The translations under genes were made by a program, and so were the position numbers. Below are positions 26,874-36,050 of a stretch of DNA of 63,417 nt, piece after piece; the stretch's first letter is position 1, and each line of letters starts with the position of its first letter. The notes beneath the pieces are model-generated. The model was not told where the DNA came from. It was given only the letters and a program-made list of their open reading frames with translations, and did not search any database. This DNA is from Alistipes sp. (GTDB lineage: Bacteria > Bacteroidota > Bacteroidia > Bacteroidales > Rikenellaceae), in assembly GCA_017536555.1 (NCBI GenBank), contig JAFXHE010000018.1, forward strand, positions 1 through 63,417, given 5' to 3'.

Positions 26874-28070
26874 ATGAAGATTAATGTAGGTGTAATTTTT
26901 GGTGGCCGCTCTGTTGAGAACGAGATTTCGGTAATCACAGCGGCACAGACCATGGCTGCGATAGATACAAATAGGTATAATGTCGTGCCCATATACATCT
27001 CGAAGGAGGGTCACTGGTATACTGGCGACAAGCTCCTAAATACGGATAACTACCGCGACCTTAAGTCGCTGCTCGCATCGGTTGAGGAGGTATACTTGCG
27101 CCCTGTGTATGGCGATAACCACCTCTACAAGGTGCGCAAGCCGCTCTTCGGCAGCGATGTTGTCTCTACGCTCGATGTCATACTTCCTGCACTGCACGGC
27201 ACGTCGGGCGAGGATGGCTCGTTCCAGGGTATGGTGGAGATGACGGGTATTCCCTATGCCTGCCCCAACCCGTTGGCATCGGCAAATGGTATGGATAAGA
27301 TAACAATGAAGATGATACTCAAGGAGAGTGGCATCCCCGTTGTCGACTATGCGTGGTTCTCGGATAAGGAGTGGCTGTCGGAGCGCGATAGCGTTGTGGA
27401 GCGTTGTGAGGCGTTGAGCTACCCGCTCATTGTCAAGCCTGCCAACCTCGGCTCGTCAGTAGGTATCAAGGCTGTACACAACCGCGAGGAGCTTGTGGAG
27501 GCTGTCGACAATGCTATTAAGTACTCGAAGCGTGTTATCGTAGAGGTGCTTATCGAGCGTCTTAAGGAGATTAACTGCTCGGTGCTTGGCGACTACTACG
27601 ACTGTGAGGCATCTGTTTGTGAGGCACCTGTGCGCAGTGGCGAGATATTGAGCTATGAGGATAAATACCTCGGTGGTGGCAAGAATAAGCCGTCGGAGGG
27701 TATGCACTCTACCGTGCGAGAGATTCCCGCACAGCTCCCAGATGAGGTGACCGAGTTTATACGAAAGACCGCTTGTAAGACATTCCGCGTGTTGGCGTGT
27801 GACGGCGTGTCACGCATCGACTTTATGATAAATGAGGCTACGCAGGAGGTCTTTGTGAATGAGATTAACACCATCCCAGGCTCGTTGTCGTTCTATCTGT
27901 GGGAGGCTACAGGTGTCTCGTTCAGTGAGCTTGTCGACCGCCTTATAGCCGTCGCCTTTAAGCGTAAGCGTGACTCGGAGTTTAAGACCGTGAGCTACTC
28001 GGAAAATATCTTCGCATATCAGCAGAAGCACGGTGCGAAGTTGGGTGGCGCTAAAGGCTCAAAGCGTTAA
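26874..28070 (+). CDS. ddl: D-alanine--D-alanine ligase
   Basis: ATP-grasp ligase joining two D-Ala for the peptidoglycan stem. 398 residues, longer than the usual 310-370. Landmarks are VIFGGRSVENEISVITA at the N-terminus, PALHGTSGEDGSFQGM, KPANLGSSVGI, and EINTIPGS at the end of the active site. The omega-loop region reads LSYEDKYLGGG; Tyr and Lys at these positions go with D-Ala as the second substrate rather than D-lactate. It lies 21 bases after the MurF-like gene, whose substrate it presumably supplies. Confidence 0.93.
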   Translation: MKINVGVIFGGRSVENEISVITAAQTMAAIDTNRYNVVPIYISKEGHWYTGDKLLNTDNYRDLKSLLASVEEVYLRPVYGDNHLYKVRKPLFGSDVVSTLDVILPALHGTSGEDGSFQGMVEMTGIPYACPNPLASANGMDKITMKMILKESGIPVVDYAWFSDKEWLSERDSVVERCEALSYPLIVKPANLGSSVGIKAVHNREELVEAVDNAIKYSKRVIVEVLIERLKEINCSVLGDYYDCEASVCEAPVRSGEILSYEDKYLGGGKNKPSEGMHSTVREIPAQLPDEVTEFIRKTACKTFRVLACDGVSRIDFMINEATQEVFVNEINTIPGSLSFYLWEATGVSFSELVDRLIAVAFKRKRDSEFKTVSYSENIFAYQQKHGAKLGGAKGSKR

Positions 28071-28089
28071 TTTATAAATTGTTATAGTT

Positions 28090-28860
28090 ATGACATCGCT
28101 CTACGATAATATTATTTTTGGCCCTGTGCGCTCGCGCCGTTTGGGTCTATCTTTAGGTGTTAACCTATTGCCTATCGACTCCAAGCTGTGTAGCTTCGAC
28201 TGCATCTACTGTGAGTGTGGCTGGAATGATGAGCATCCAGGCGCGCGTCGCTTCAATAAGCGCGACGATGTACGCAATATGCTTGCCGAGACCCTTGAGC
28301 GTATGGTGGCAGAGGGGACACCTCCCGATGTGATTACCTTTGCAGGTAATGGCGAGCCTACGCTGCATCCGCACTTTGCCGATATCATCGACGACACTAT
28401 CGCTATGCGCGATAAGTACTGCCCCTCGGCAAAGGTGTCGGTGTTGTCTAACGCTACGCAGATACATCGTGAGGATGTGCGTCGTGCGCTATTGCGCGTG
28501 GATAACAACATTCTTAAGCTCGACTCGGCATTTGATGATACTGTGCAACTTATGAACAAGCCGCAGGGTGGCTATACTGTACGTCAGACGGTGGAGCGTC
28601 TTAAGGCGTTTGAGGGCAACCTCATCATTCAGACAATGTTCCTGCGTGGTGAGTACCTTGCTCACCCTATAGACAACACCACCGAGGAGGAGGTCTCTGC
28701 GTGGTTGGAGCTTGTAAAGGAGATTGCGCCCAAGCAGGTTATGGTCTACTCGCTTGATCGTGACACACCGTGCCAGACCATCGAGAAGGTAGATAAGGAG
28801 GAGCTGCGTATAATTGCAGCACGTGTCGAGGCACTCGGTATACCGTGCTCGGTAGCATAG
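28090..28860 (+). CDS. Radical SAM protein, COG0731-like
   Basis: 256 residues with the radical SAM cluster motif CxxxCxxC in CSFDCIYCEC near residues 38-47, a GNGEPTLHP segment for SAM binding, and NNILKLDSA further on. It resembles the COG0731 group of stand-alone radical SAM proteins, which is related to tRNA-wyosine enzymes but of unproven function in most bacteria. No extra cluster-binding C-terminal domain (SPASM) is visible. It lies 20 bases after ddl and may be co-transcribed, though no pathway link is apparent. Confidence 0.87.
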   Translation: MTSLYDNIIFGPVRSRRLGLSLGVNLLPIDSKLCSFDCIYCECGWNDEHPGARRFNKRDDVRNMLAETLERMVAEGTPPDVITFAGNGEPTLHPHFADIIDDTIAMRDKYCPSAKVSVLSNATQIHREDVRRALLRVDNNILKLDSAFDDTVQLMNKPQGGYTVRQTVERLKAFEGNLIIQTMFLRGEYLAHPIDNTTEEEVSAWLELVKEIAPKQVMVYSLDRDTPCQTIEKVDKEELRIIAARVEALGIPCSVA

Positions 28861-28901
28861 CCCTAAATGGTTAATTGTGAAAAAACTAAAAAAGTGTAGA
28901 T

Positions 28902-29261
28902 ATGGATTTTGAAGGAAAAGTTCTTGAAATTTTGCCAGCTGTATCTGGTCAGTCGGCACGTGGTACGTGGGAGAGACAGACAGTCATCTTCGAGCAGCCA
29001 CAGAAGCAGTATGGCAAGGAGATAGCTGTGACCTTTATGAATAAGGCACAGGAGGTGGCATCGTTGCGTGTTGGCGAGACATATACAGTCTCTTTCGATA
29101 TGGAGTCGCGCAAGTTTAATGACCGCTGGTACACAGATATTCGTGCGTGGCGTGTTCAGCCCCTGCAGCCCGCAGCACAGCCCCCTGTGGACAATATGCC
29201 TCCATTTGTTGAGGAGCCTATGAGTGCTGGTGCAGGCGTTGTTGACGATATGCCCTTCTAA
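28902..29261 (+). CDS. DUF3127 OB-fold-like protein
   Basis: 119 residues matching DUF3127: an N-terminal GKVLEILPAVSGQSARGTWERQTVIFE, the ---VTFMNKAQEVASLRVGETYTVSFDMESRKFNDRWYTDIRAW core and a Pro-rich acidic tail ending DDMPF. The WYTDIRAW strand and the overall beta pattern suggest an OB-like fold. The acidic Asp-Asp-x-Pro-Phe tail is like that of single-stranded DNA-binding proteins, whose tips recruit partners. A nucleic-acid role is my inference; the family is uncharacterised. Confidence 0.85.
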   Translation: MDFEGKVLEILPAVSGQSARGTWERQTVIFEQPQKQYGKEIAVTFMNKAQEVASLRVGETYTVSFDMESRKFNDRWYTDIRAWRVQPLQPAAQPPVDNMPPFVEEPMSAGAGVVDDMPF

Positions 29262-29279
29262 ACGGCGAGGCTATACAAA

Positions 29280-29320
29280 ATGGGGATGGCTAATTTACCT
29301 TTAGCCATCCCCATCTTGTG
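29280..29320. terminator. Terminator, GGGGATGGCTAA family, copy 2
   Basis: Stem ATGGGGATGGCTAA (29280-29293) with TTAGCCATCCCCAT (29301-29314), 7-base loop TTTACCT. The stem is identical to the 8676 copy. It sits between the convergent DUF3127 and prs genes. Confidence 0.88.
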
Positions 29321-29337
29321 TTTATGTGGGCTATCTA

Positions 29338-30279
29338 TTAGCGATAGAAGATTGACGAAATAGACTTGTAGTTGTGTACGCGCTCGATAACATCTGCAAA
29401 GATGGGAGCAACGCTCAATACAGTGAACTTCGACAAATCCTCGCCCTGCTTCAAAGGAATAGTATCTGTTGTGATAACCTCCTGAATAGCACTCTCGTTG
29501 ATGCGGTCATAAGCCTTGCCAGAGAGCACAGGGTGGGTGACAGCGGCACGTACGCTCTTTGCGCCACGATCCATAAGCATATTGGCAGCCATACAGATAG
29601 TACCTGCTGTGTCGATCATATCGTCAACGATGATGACGTTGCGACCCTCAACCTCGCCGATAGCGGTCATTGAGCCAACAACATTAGCCTTTGCGCGCTC
29701 CTTGTGCGAGATGATGATAGGTGCATTGAAGTGCTTTGCATAAGATGACGCACGCTTCGCACCACCCATATCAGGTGAGGCAATCGACAAATCGGGGATA
29801 TTCAACTTCTGGATGTATGGAACAAAGATGCCCGATGCGTAGAGAGCATCCATCGGAAGGTCGAAGAAGCCCTGAATCTGGTCTGCGTGGAGATCCATAG
29901 TCATAACGCGCTGAACGCCCGCAGCGATAAGCATATTGGCAACGAGGCGCGCTGTGATAGGTACACGCGGACGATCCTTACGATCCTGACGAGCCCAACC
30001 AAAGTAGGGGATAACGGCGATAACCTGATGAGCTGATGCGCGACGTGCTGCGTCTGCCATCATCAGAAGCTCCATAAGGTTGTCTGAAGGTGGGAAGGTC
30101 GACTGGATGATAAACACTGTACAGCCACGAATAGACTCATTGAAGCACGGCTGGAACTCGCCATCGCTAAACTGTAGTACATCAGAGTCGCCGAGTGGAA
30201 TACCATACTCGGCAGCAATCTTTTCAGCGAGGTAACGTGAGCCTCGACCTGCAAAGAACTTAATTTTGTGGATTGCCAT
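29338..30279 (-). CDS. prs: Ribose-phosphate pyrophosphokinase
   Basis: Makes PRPP from ribose 5-phosphate and ATP for nucleotide, His and Trp synthesis. Complete at 313 residues. Motifs: FSDGEFQPCFNESIRG (flexible loop region), YFGWARQDRKDRPR (ATP binding), MDLHADQIQGFFDLP, and the PRPP loop VIIVDDMIDTAGT. It reads leftwards, from its own promoter to the shared hairpin at 29280. Confidence 0.97.
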   Translation of the reverse strand: MAIHKIKFFAGRGSRYLAEKIAAEYGIPLGDSDVLQFSDGEFQPCFNESIRGCTVFIIQSTFPPSDNLMELLMMADAARRASAHQVIAVIPYFGWARQDRKDRPRVPITARLVANMLIAAGVQRVMTMDLHADQIQGFFDLPMDALYASGIFVPYIQKLNIPDLSIASPDMGGAKRASSYAKHFNAPIIISHKERAKANVVGSMTAIGEVEGRNVIIVDDMIDTAGTICMAANMLMDRGAKSVRAAVTHPVLSGKAYDRINESAIQEVITTDTIPLKQGEDLSKFTVLSVAPIFADVIERVHNYKSISSIFYR

Positions 30280-30339
30280 AGTTTAAGTATAGGTTTTAGT
30301 ATATTGCTGTCAAAAATCAGGGGTTCTCTTTTGGTTTCA

Positions 30340-30369
30340 CAAAGGTACGAAGATATAGCGAAAAAACAA
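30340..30369 (-). promoter_or_regulatory. Predicted promoter of prs
   Basis: On the minus strand TTG (30369-30367), a 19-base spacer, TACCTTTG (30347-30340). Leader about 55 bases. Confidence 0.68.
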
Positions 30370-30389
30370 GCCTTTGGCCCTTTTATTTC

Positions 30390-30986
30390 TTAACAATTAT
30401 CCAAACACTCGTTTATAAACGTCAATATCTCGTCACGACCTACACCCTTTTCGCTCGACGACACAAACATCGGTGGTAGCTCCTCCCACTGCTCCGAGAG
30501 CCTCTGGCGGTAGTTTTTGACGTTGCGGTTGAGCTGTGCCTGTGAGAGCTTGTCTGCCTTTGTGAAGATTATGCCAAAGGGCACACCGTGCTCACCCAGC
30601 ATCTCGATAAAGTGGAGGTCAATCTTCTGTGGCTCGAGGCGTGAGTCGACCAAAACAAAGAGGAAGTGCATCTTCTCGCACTTCAGCACATAGTCGGTTA
30701 TGAGCTTCGAGAACTCGCCGCGTGTCGACTTTGATACACGTGCATAGCCGTACCCAGGCAGGTCGACGAGATACCAGCTGTCGTTGATTGAGAAGTGGTT
30801 GATGAGGCGTGTCTTACCTGGCGTGCCAGAGACCTTGGCAAGACCCTTTATGCCTGTGAGCATATTCACAAGCGACGACTTACCCACATTGCTACGCCCG
30901 ATAAAGGCGATATCGCGCAGAGCGTCTTTGGGCACCTGTGATATACGCTCCGAACTACACTTGAATTTAGCTTTAATTATATGCAT
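30390..30986 (-). CDS. engB: Ribosome biogenesis GTPase EngB (YihA/YsxC)
   Basis: Essential small GTPase needed for late 50S ribosome assembly. 198 residues with G1 GRSNVGKSSL near 30, G2 region TPGKTRL, G3 DLPGYGYA, G4 TKADK and a short C-terminal helix. The predicted -7 box ends four bases before its ATG, so the mRNA should be leaderless. Confidence 0.95.
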   Translation of the reverse strand: MHIIKAKFKCSSERISQVPKDALRDIAFIGRSNVGKSSLVNMLTGIKGLAKVSGTPGKTRLINHFSINDSWYLVDLPGYGYARVSKSTRGEFSKLITDYVLKCEKMHFLFVLVDSRLEPQKIDLHFIEMLGEHGVPFGIIFTKADKLSQAQLNRNVKNYRQRLSEQWEELPPMFVSSSEKGVGRDEILTFINECLDNC

Positions 30987-30990
30987 GGTG

Positions 30991-31021
30991 CAAATATACT
31001 CAAATAATTTGCAAATAACAA
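30991..31021 (-). promoter_or_regulatory. Predicted promoter of engB, leaderless
   Basis: On the minus strand TTG (31021-31019), a 20-base spacer, TATATTTG (30998-30991), then CACC and the ATG at 30986. Confidence 0.65.
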
Positions 31022-31041
31022 CTCGGAAATTTACGGAGGTG

Positions 31042-31072
31042 TTGTGATGTTCGGCGAAAATGTGTAATTTTG
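31042..31072 (+). promoter_or_regulatory. Predicted promoter of the MazG-like gene
   Basis: TTG (31042-31044), a 20-base spacer, TAATTTTG (31065-31072). It is divergent from the engB promoter. Confidence 0.6.
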
Positions 31073-31092
31073 TCGAAAAATAGACAGAATCT

Positions 31093-31488
31093 ATGAAAAA
31101 GGAGTGGAATGATGTTCGTGATTTTCACGATAAGTTTGGTCATCCTGTGGCAGAGAAGCCTGTGATGATTGATAAGAAGCGTGCGCTGTCACGTGCAAAG
31201 TGGATGAATGAGGAGGTTGCAGAGTTCCTTATTGCCGACAATATCTATGAGCAGGCGGATGCAATGATCGACCTTATGTACTTTGCACTGGGTACAATGG
31301 TGGAGATGGGTCTTGAGGCTGACGAGCTGTTTGATATTGTGCAGCAGGCAAATATGGCGAAGCTGTGGCCCGATGGCAAGCCCCACTACAACCCCAAGGA
31401 TGGTAAGGTAATAAAGCCCGATACGTGGGAGGATCCTGCACCCAAAATCAAGGCGTATATCGACGCTGTAATAGAGTCGAAAAAGTAG
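31093..31488 (+). CDS. MazG-like / phosphoribosyl-ATP-type all-alpha pyrophosphohydrolase
   Basis: 131 residues. The EExxE...ExxD metal-binding pattern of all-alpha NTP pyrophosphohydrolases is visible: NEEVAEFLIADN near 36-47 and YEQADAMIDLMYFALGT near 49-65. A conserved WPDGKPHYNPKDGKVIKPDTWEDP tail follows. Such proteins cleave nucleoside triphosphates or related pyrophosphates and often sanitise nucleotide pools. The exact substrate is unknown. It is monocistronic. Confidence 0.82.
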   Translation: MKKEWNDVRDFHDKFGHPVAEKPVMIDKKRALSRAKWMNEEVAEFLIADNIYEQADAMIDLMYFALGTMVEMGLEADELFDIVQQANMAKLWPDGKPHYNPKDGKVIKPDTWEDPAPKIKAYIDAVIESKK

Positions 31489-31631
31489 GGTGGTGACGCT
31501 GCACAAGGCGTGGTGATACGTGGTCTATGCTGCGTGTCGCGTATGGTTGTGCAACGTGCTGATAATTAGACGCTATAAAGCTATGTTGAGGTGGCGTAGG
31601 TAGGCTGCCCGTCGTGGCGTAAGATGATATG

Positions 31632-31663
31632 TCCGTGTGATGTTATGTCGCACGGATTTTTTT
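31632..31663 (+). terminator. Terminator after the MazG-like gene
   Basis: TCCGTGTGA (31632-31640) with TCGCACGGA (31648-31656), one G-U pair, then seven T. The 300-base gap 31489-31788 holds this and the next promoter; nothing else was seen. Confidence 0.85.
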
Positions 31664-31714
31664 GTGATATGCCTATGTTTATATGGGGAAAAACGTGCTA
31701 TTCGTTGAATTTAT

Positions 31715-31745
31715 TTCATAAATGAGATAGTTTAGACTATATTTG
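31715..31745 (+). promoter_or_regulatory. Predicted promoter of the fimbrillin/DUF4493/PCMD locus
   Basis: TTG (31715-31717), a 20-base spacer, TATATTTG (31738-31745). I see no second promoter or terminator of comparable quality until 41641, so the eight genes may form one 9.8-kb transcript. Confidence 0.62.
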
Positions 31746-31788
31746 CCGCAAATTATTTCATAATTAAGAGTATTATAAAGTTCGATAT

Positions 31789-33546
31789 ATGAAGATTTTA
31801 AAGTCTATACTCTCTGTTGTTGCTGCCGCGACTATCGTTGCTTGCGGTCACGATGTTGATGATTATCAGACTAATAATAGAATGGTTGAGGTCGGTTTCT
31901 CTATGCCTGTTGCTGTGGATCAGCGCACGACAATTGGCGAGGATGGCAAGACTACACATTGGGAGGCAGGCGACAAGGTTGCTCTATGGGCGAGAAACAG
32001 CTCTGGCGACTACACTTTGAGTGGCAGCACCTTCTACCTGCACCACTTCAGCACAGATTATAATCGTGCAATTTTCACTGCGACAATTCCCGAGATGGCA
32101 GAGGATATGTACGACTATATGTTCTGCTCGCCGCTGCCCAAGTCGACAAATGGCACAAAGGTAACATACACAGTGTCGTCTACGCAGGATGGCACATATC
32201 AGGGCGAGCACGACATTATGATAGCTACGCCTGTCACTGCACCCGCCCTGGACGATGCTGCGACGAGCGAATTTGAGGTGAGTATGCACCATAAGATGCA
32301 CGCGCTGCGTATCACCATCCCCGAGGGTCGCAACCTCTTCGGCTATCGCTTTACACGTCTCGAGATAACATTCCCGATACCTGTGGTGGGCGACATCACC
32401 CTCGATGTCAAAAACCCCGATGCCGACCCCGTGTATAGCAACCTCTCTAACACGCTGGTTATAGAGAACGCGAATGGCTTTGATGCTGGCGACACCATCT
32501 GGGCATTTGTGCTGCCTGGCACTGTCGACGGCACTGTCAGCTATAGCGTTAAGGGCGAGAATCGCCGCTCGGTGGTAAACGAATATCCTATGTCACGCAA
32601 CCTGCAAAGCGGTCACGTGACACCTATCAGTATGGCAACGCCCGAGTTGTATCTCTACACGGTGTTCTATATCCGCATCGACGAGAACTTCCTCGGCGAG
32701 GACTTTAACTCATTCACCGTCACCGACCATAACGGCAATCAGCTTGGCTCGTTTATGCGCAACGCCGAAAACCTCTATCCTCTGGAGTTCTTTGGCGAGA
32801 TAGACCTGTCGCAGCACCAGAATAAGGATCTTACTCTTACGTTTGATTCGGACCACGCTATTGTGACAAATACCGTTAACACAGGCACTATCACGCCCTA
32901 CTGTGAGCACTACTTGGAGCCTGTTGATGTGCCCTACCTCTTTGAGGAGGACTTCTCATCGGTGCCATCATTTGGCGATGGTCACGATGACCCTGCAAAT
33001 GGTTTTAATGGAGACTCAAGGAATTATAGCAGCTGGTTTGCGGATTATACCTCGAATGCCCGTATGGCGGGCTGGTCGGGTGGTCGTTATGGCTGTTCGG
33101 GTGGTCAGTCAATACGTATGTGTTGCCGCTCGGAGACGGGTCTTGGCTCAATTAAGAACTATCGAGGTCGTGTAGACTCTGCGCCAATGTCGAAGATTAA
33201 GAGTGGCGTGACAACGGGATTGCGTGTGCAGTTTGATTATAGCGCGGCAACACGCTCATATCTACTATCTTCGGGTAGTACGTTGCTCAAGTTTGGTTGG
33301 ACAAACTCAACGGGTGTGATTGGGCCTGCTACAAACATCTCGAATATCGTTATCAATGGTCTTGAGATTACCGACAGCTCGGGTAGTTATACCAACGTAG
33401 CTACGCACGCCGACGTAAAATTTACGGGTGCAAGCAATGCTACACGTCTGTCGTGGATGTCGGATACCAATGCGCCAGGTGCGCTTGCAGGTAATGCAAA
33501 CTTCTGGCTATATGTCGACAATATCAAGGTTCAGATAGCAAACTAA
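31789..33546 (+). CDS. Fimbrillin-like (Mfa-like) surface lipoprotein
   Basis: 585 residues. Lipoprotein signal ending at Cys19 (TIVACGHD). The N-terminal half fits the Mfa-like/fimbrillin N-terminal domain: VEVGFSMPVAVDQRTTIGEDG followed by THWEAGDKVALWAR, the usual W-x-x-GD-K signature, and LRITIPEG further on. The C-terminal 200 residues (from about 390) form a separate Gly/Ser-rich beta domain beginning LFEEDFSSVPSFG, with several Cys (GCSGGQSIRMCC), resembling a carbohydrate-binding jelly-roll. It is first in the locus and probably exposed on the surface or in a fibre. Confidence 0.8.
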   Translation: MKILKSILSVVAAATIVACGHDVDDYQTNNRMVEVGFSMPVAVDQRTTIGEDGKTTHWEAGDKVALWARNSSGDYTLSGSTFYLHHFSTDYNRAIFTATIPEMAEDMYDYMFCSPLPKSTNGTKVTYTVSSTQDGTYQGEHDIMIATPVTAPALDDAATSEFEVSMHHKMHALRITIPEGRNLFGYRFTRLEITFPIPVVGDITLDVKNPDADPVYSNLSNTLVIENANGFDAGDTIWAFVLPGTVDGTVSYSVKGENRRSVVNEYPMSRNLQSGHVTPISMATPELYLYTVFYIRIDENFLGEDFNSFTVTDHNGNQLGSFMRNAENLYPLEFFGEIDLSQHQNKDLTLTFDSDHAIVTNTVNTGTITPYCEHYLEPVDVPYLFEEDFSSVPSFGDGHDDPANGFNGDSRNYSSWFADYTSNARMAGWSGGRYGCSGGQSIRMCCRSETGLGSIKNYRGRVDSAPMSKIKSGVTTGLRVQFDYSAATRSYLLSSGSTLLKFGWTNSTGVIGPATNISNIVINGLEITDSSGSYTNVATHADVKFTGASNATRLSWMSDTNAPGALAGNANFWLYVDNIKVQIAN

Positions 33547-33589
33547 TGTTGATAAACTAAACAAATTCAAATACTTAAACCAATTTTTT

Positions 33590-34363
33590 ATGAAAAAGTT
33601 TTTCACAATCGCATCGCTTGCTGTGTTGCTGCTTGCATCTTGCAACAGAGAGCGCACATCGGGCGAGACAACAGGTGAAGGCAGCGTTTCGATCCTCTGC
33701 GGTGTAACAACCGAGGCAGAGGTGACACGTGCAGAGCTCACTACGCAGGTAGAGTGCACTGTACCCGCTGTTGAGGACTTCGACCTCCTTATCGAGGGCG
33801 TGTCTTTGAGCTATAAGGCAGAGTATGCCAATATAGCAGAGTTCAATGAGTCTTACCTCTACAAGGGTAAGTACAAGGCGACAGTTACCGCAGGTGACAT
33901 CACCGAGGAGGGCTACAACTGCCCCACGTTTGTAGGCTCGGAGACCTTCGATGTCTATGCGCGTCAGCACACCAACGTCCAGATTACTGCAACCATCGCC
34001 AACGCAATGGTGAAGGTGGAGGTTACCGACAACTTCAAGACCTACTTCCCTGGTGGCTACAAGCTCACGCTAACTACAGCTGCTGGTAAGGAGTTTGATG
34101 TGACATCGCAGAGCGACCTTATCTTCATCGCTCCCACATCATTCACAGTGGGTGGTACTGCTACAAAGCAGGCTAACCAGTCGGGTAGTGCTGCTCCCAC
34201 AGTGCAGCTCCCCGAGTTCAAGAAGGAGAATATTCAGCCACGTACTATCTACACCGTTAAGTTTGATGTGTCGTCGGTAGGTCAGGCAACACTCGAGATT
34301 ACACTCAACGAGGAGCTTGTTGAGAGCAAGGTTATCGACGAGGAGCTTAATGAGTTTGCATAA
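33590..34363 (+). CDS. DUF4493-like surface lipoprotein
   Basis: 257 residues with lipobox LLLASCNRE (Cys19). The mature part begins with the DUF4493 pattern: a Gly-rich strand GSVSILCGV, TRAELT, then VPAVEDFDLLIEGVSLSY, the ESYLYKGKYKATVTAGD segment, and FDVYARQHTNVQITATIANAMVKVEVT. It represents one such module plus a short C-terminal beta domain. It lies 43 bases after the fimbrillin-like gene and 19 before the next DUF4493 gene. The function is unknown; the domain is found only in surface proteins of Bacteroidetes. Confidence 0.8.
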   Translation: MKKFFTIASLAVLLLASCNRERTSGETTGEGSVSILCGVTTEAEVTRAELTTQVECTVPAVEDFDLLIEGVSLSYKAEYANIAEFNESYLYKGKYKATVTAGDITEEGYNCPTFVGSETFDVYARQHTNVQITATIANAMVKVEVTDNFKTYFPGGYKLTLTTAAGKEFDVTSQSDLIFIAPTSFTVGGTATKQANQSGSAAPTVQLPEFKKENIQPRTIYTVKFDVSSVGQATLEITLNEELVESKVIDEELNEFA

Positions 34364-34382
34364 CAAAAAGATTAAGAGAGAT

Positions 34383-36035
34383 ATGAAATCAGTAGTAAAA
34401 TTTATGAGCATGGCTCTGGTTCTCGTTTTGGGCTTGGGCGCATGTAACAGAGATAAGGCAGACTACACAACTGGTGGCGACAGCGACAAGGATAACATCG
34501 GTTATCTCGCCATTGGTGGTCTCAATGCTACCGTAATGGAGGATACCGAGAACATCAACTCGGAGACACGTGCAGGCTCGGTAGACATCAACACCTTTAC
34601 CGTAACTATCTACGACGCAGCAGGTGCTGTCGTTAAGGAGTTCCTCTATGGCAATATGCCCGCAGAGCCTATCGCCCTTCCTGGTGGCGTATATAAGCTT
34701 ACGCTCAAGTCTGGCGATATGTCGGCAGCAGCGTGGGAGGCTCCTGTATACTCTGCCGAGGAGGAGTTTGTGATTACTCGTCTGCAGACTACAACCATCA
34801 GCAATATCGTGTGCCGCCTTGCTAATATCAAGGTAACTGTGGCATATTCAGCCGATATCATTGAGTCGCTCGATGCAAACTATACCACTATGGATGTTGC
34901 TATCGACAGCAATAGCCTTACATACGCTATGAGCGAGACACGCGCTGGCTACTTCAAGCCCGTAGCTGCCACCAACACCCTTAACCTCACGCTCAAGTGT
35001 CGTTATAAGGGTCAGGATAAGGATATTGTGATGACTAACACCATCCCCAACGTGAAGGCTGCGCAGTGGCGTAAGATCAACGTCGTTATCCAGCACGCTT
35101 CAGATGGTACAGCCTCTATTGGCATCGTCTGCGACACTTGGACTTATGACGAGGAGATAGTATTCGATACAGCGGCTTACCTTATGGAGGAGGTGCTTGT
35201 TGACGATACCGATATGCCCGTTATCAACTGGGAGGGTCACGATATGTCGGAGGAGTTTGAGCTTACCGACGAGATGTTTGATGCTGATGGCAACTTCCTT
35301 AAGAGCATCAACATCGACATTACCTCAAAGTCGCCTATCGCCTCACTCGTTGTTAAGGTGTCATCAGACAACAGCGACTTCACCGACGCATATAAGTCGG
35401 CGATTGCTCTGGAACAGGATTTGTGCAATGTAACATCGTCAATGATTTGGCAGATGTTTGGCTATCCCACAGATGCAAAGGGTAAGACCTCTACACGCAT
35501 CCAGTTGGGTAAGCAGGCAGGTACAATGAAGTCGTATGAGGGTACACACACATACGAGATTACTGCAACCGACGAGAATGGTCGCTCAACAACCCAGAAG
35601 CTCTCTATCGCTTATGGTCAGATTATTGAGCCTCGCATCGTTTGGGTAGGCTATGACATTGACCAACGTCAGACCATCACCGATGATATGACTTGTATGA
35701 TTCGTGTTACTGCACCGTTGGCTATCAAGGACTTCACTATCAAGATTATCTCTGATACGCTTACTCCTGCGGAGTTGGAAGGTGTAGGTCTTGCTGCAGA
35801 GTTCAGCCTTGTGACATCTACCGAGTATGCAGCGTCGTTGACAGGTCTCGGCTTCCCCGTAGGCGATGAGGTATATGGCAAGACACTCATTTCGGAGGAT
35901 GACCTTAACATCACAGGCTTCCTCGCAATCTTGGGTGGCTTCCCAGGTGATCACGACTTTGAGATGACTGTTACCGATATGGAGGGCAACGTTACAACAA
36001 AGACTGTTATGTTGCACGCCAATGAGCAACTCTAA
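34383..36035 (+). CDS. Long DUF4493-like surface lipoprotein
   Basis: 550 residues from the ATG at 34383; the in-frame codons upstream overlap the previous gene. Lipobox VLGLGACNRDK (Cys21). A DUF4493 module (NIGYLAIGGLNATVMED...VDINTFTVTIYDAAGAVVKEF...TTISNIVCRLANIKVTVAYS) covers about 40-260. Two further beta modules follow with the shared phrase INWEGHDMSEEFELTDEM / RIVWVGYDIDQRQTITDDM, an internal duplication. No enzyme motif is seen. Confidence 0.8.
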   Translation: MKSVVKFMSMALVLVLGLGACNRDKADYTTGGDSDKDNIGYLAIGGLNATVMEDTENINSETRAGSVDINTFTVTIYDAAGAVVKEFLYGNMPAEPIALPGGVYKLTLKSGDMSAAAWEAPVYSAEEEFVITRLQTTTISNIVCRLANIKVTVAYSADIIESLDANYTTMDVAIDSNSLTYAMSETRAGYFKPVAATNTLNLTLKCRYKGQDKDIVMTNTIPNVKAAQWRKINVVIQHASDGTASIGIVCDTWTYDEEIVFDTAAYLMEEVLVDDTDMPVINWEGHDMSEEFELTDEMFDADGNFLKSINIDITSKSPIASLVVKVSSDNSDFTDAYKSAIALEQDLCNVTSSMIWQMFGYPTDAKGKTSTRIQLGKQAGTMKSYEGTHTYEITATDENGRSTTQKLSIAYGQIIEPRIVWVGYDIDQRQTITDDMTCMIRVTAPLAIKDFTIKIISDTLTPAELEGVGLAAEFSLVTSTEYAASLTGLGFPVGDEVYGKTLISEDDLNITGFLAILGGFPGDHDFEMTVTDMEGNVTTKTVMLHANEQL

Positions 36036-36050
36036 AAGAGATTTGTGACT

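Noticed and set aside
26874-28070. Vancomycin-resistance type (D-Ala-D-Lac) ligase
   Set aside because: The omega-loop region has Tyr and Lys (YEDKY), as in D-Ala-D-Ala ligases, and no vanH or vanX neighbour is present.
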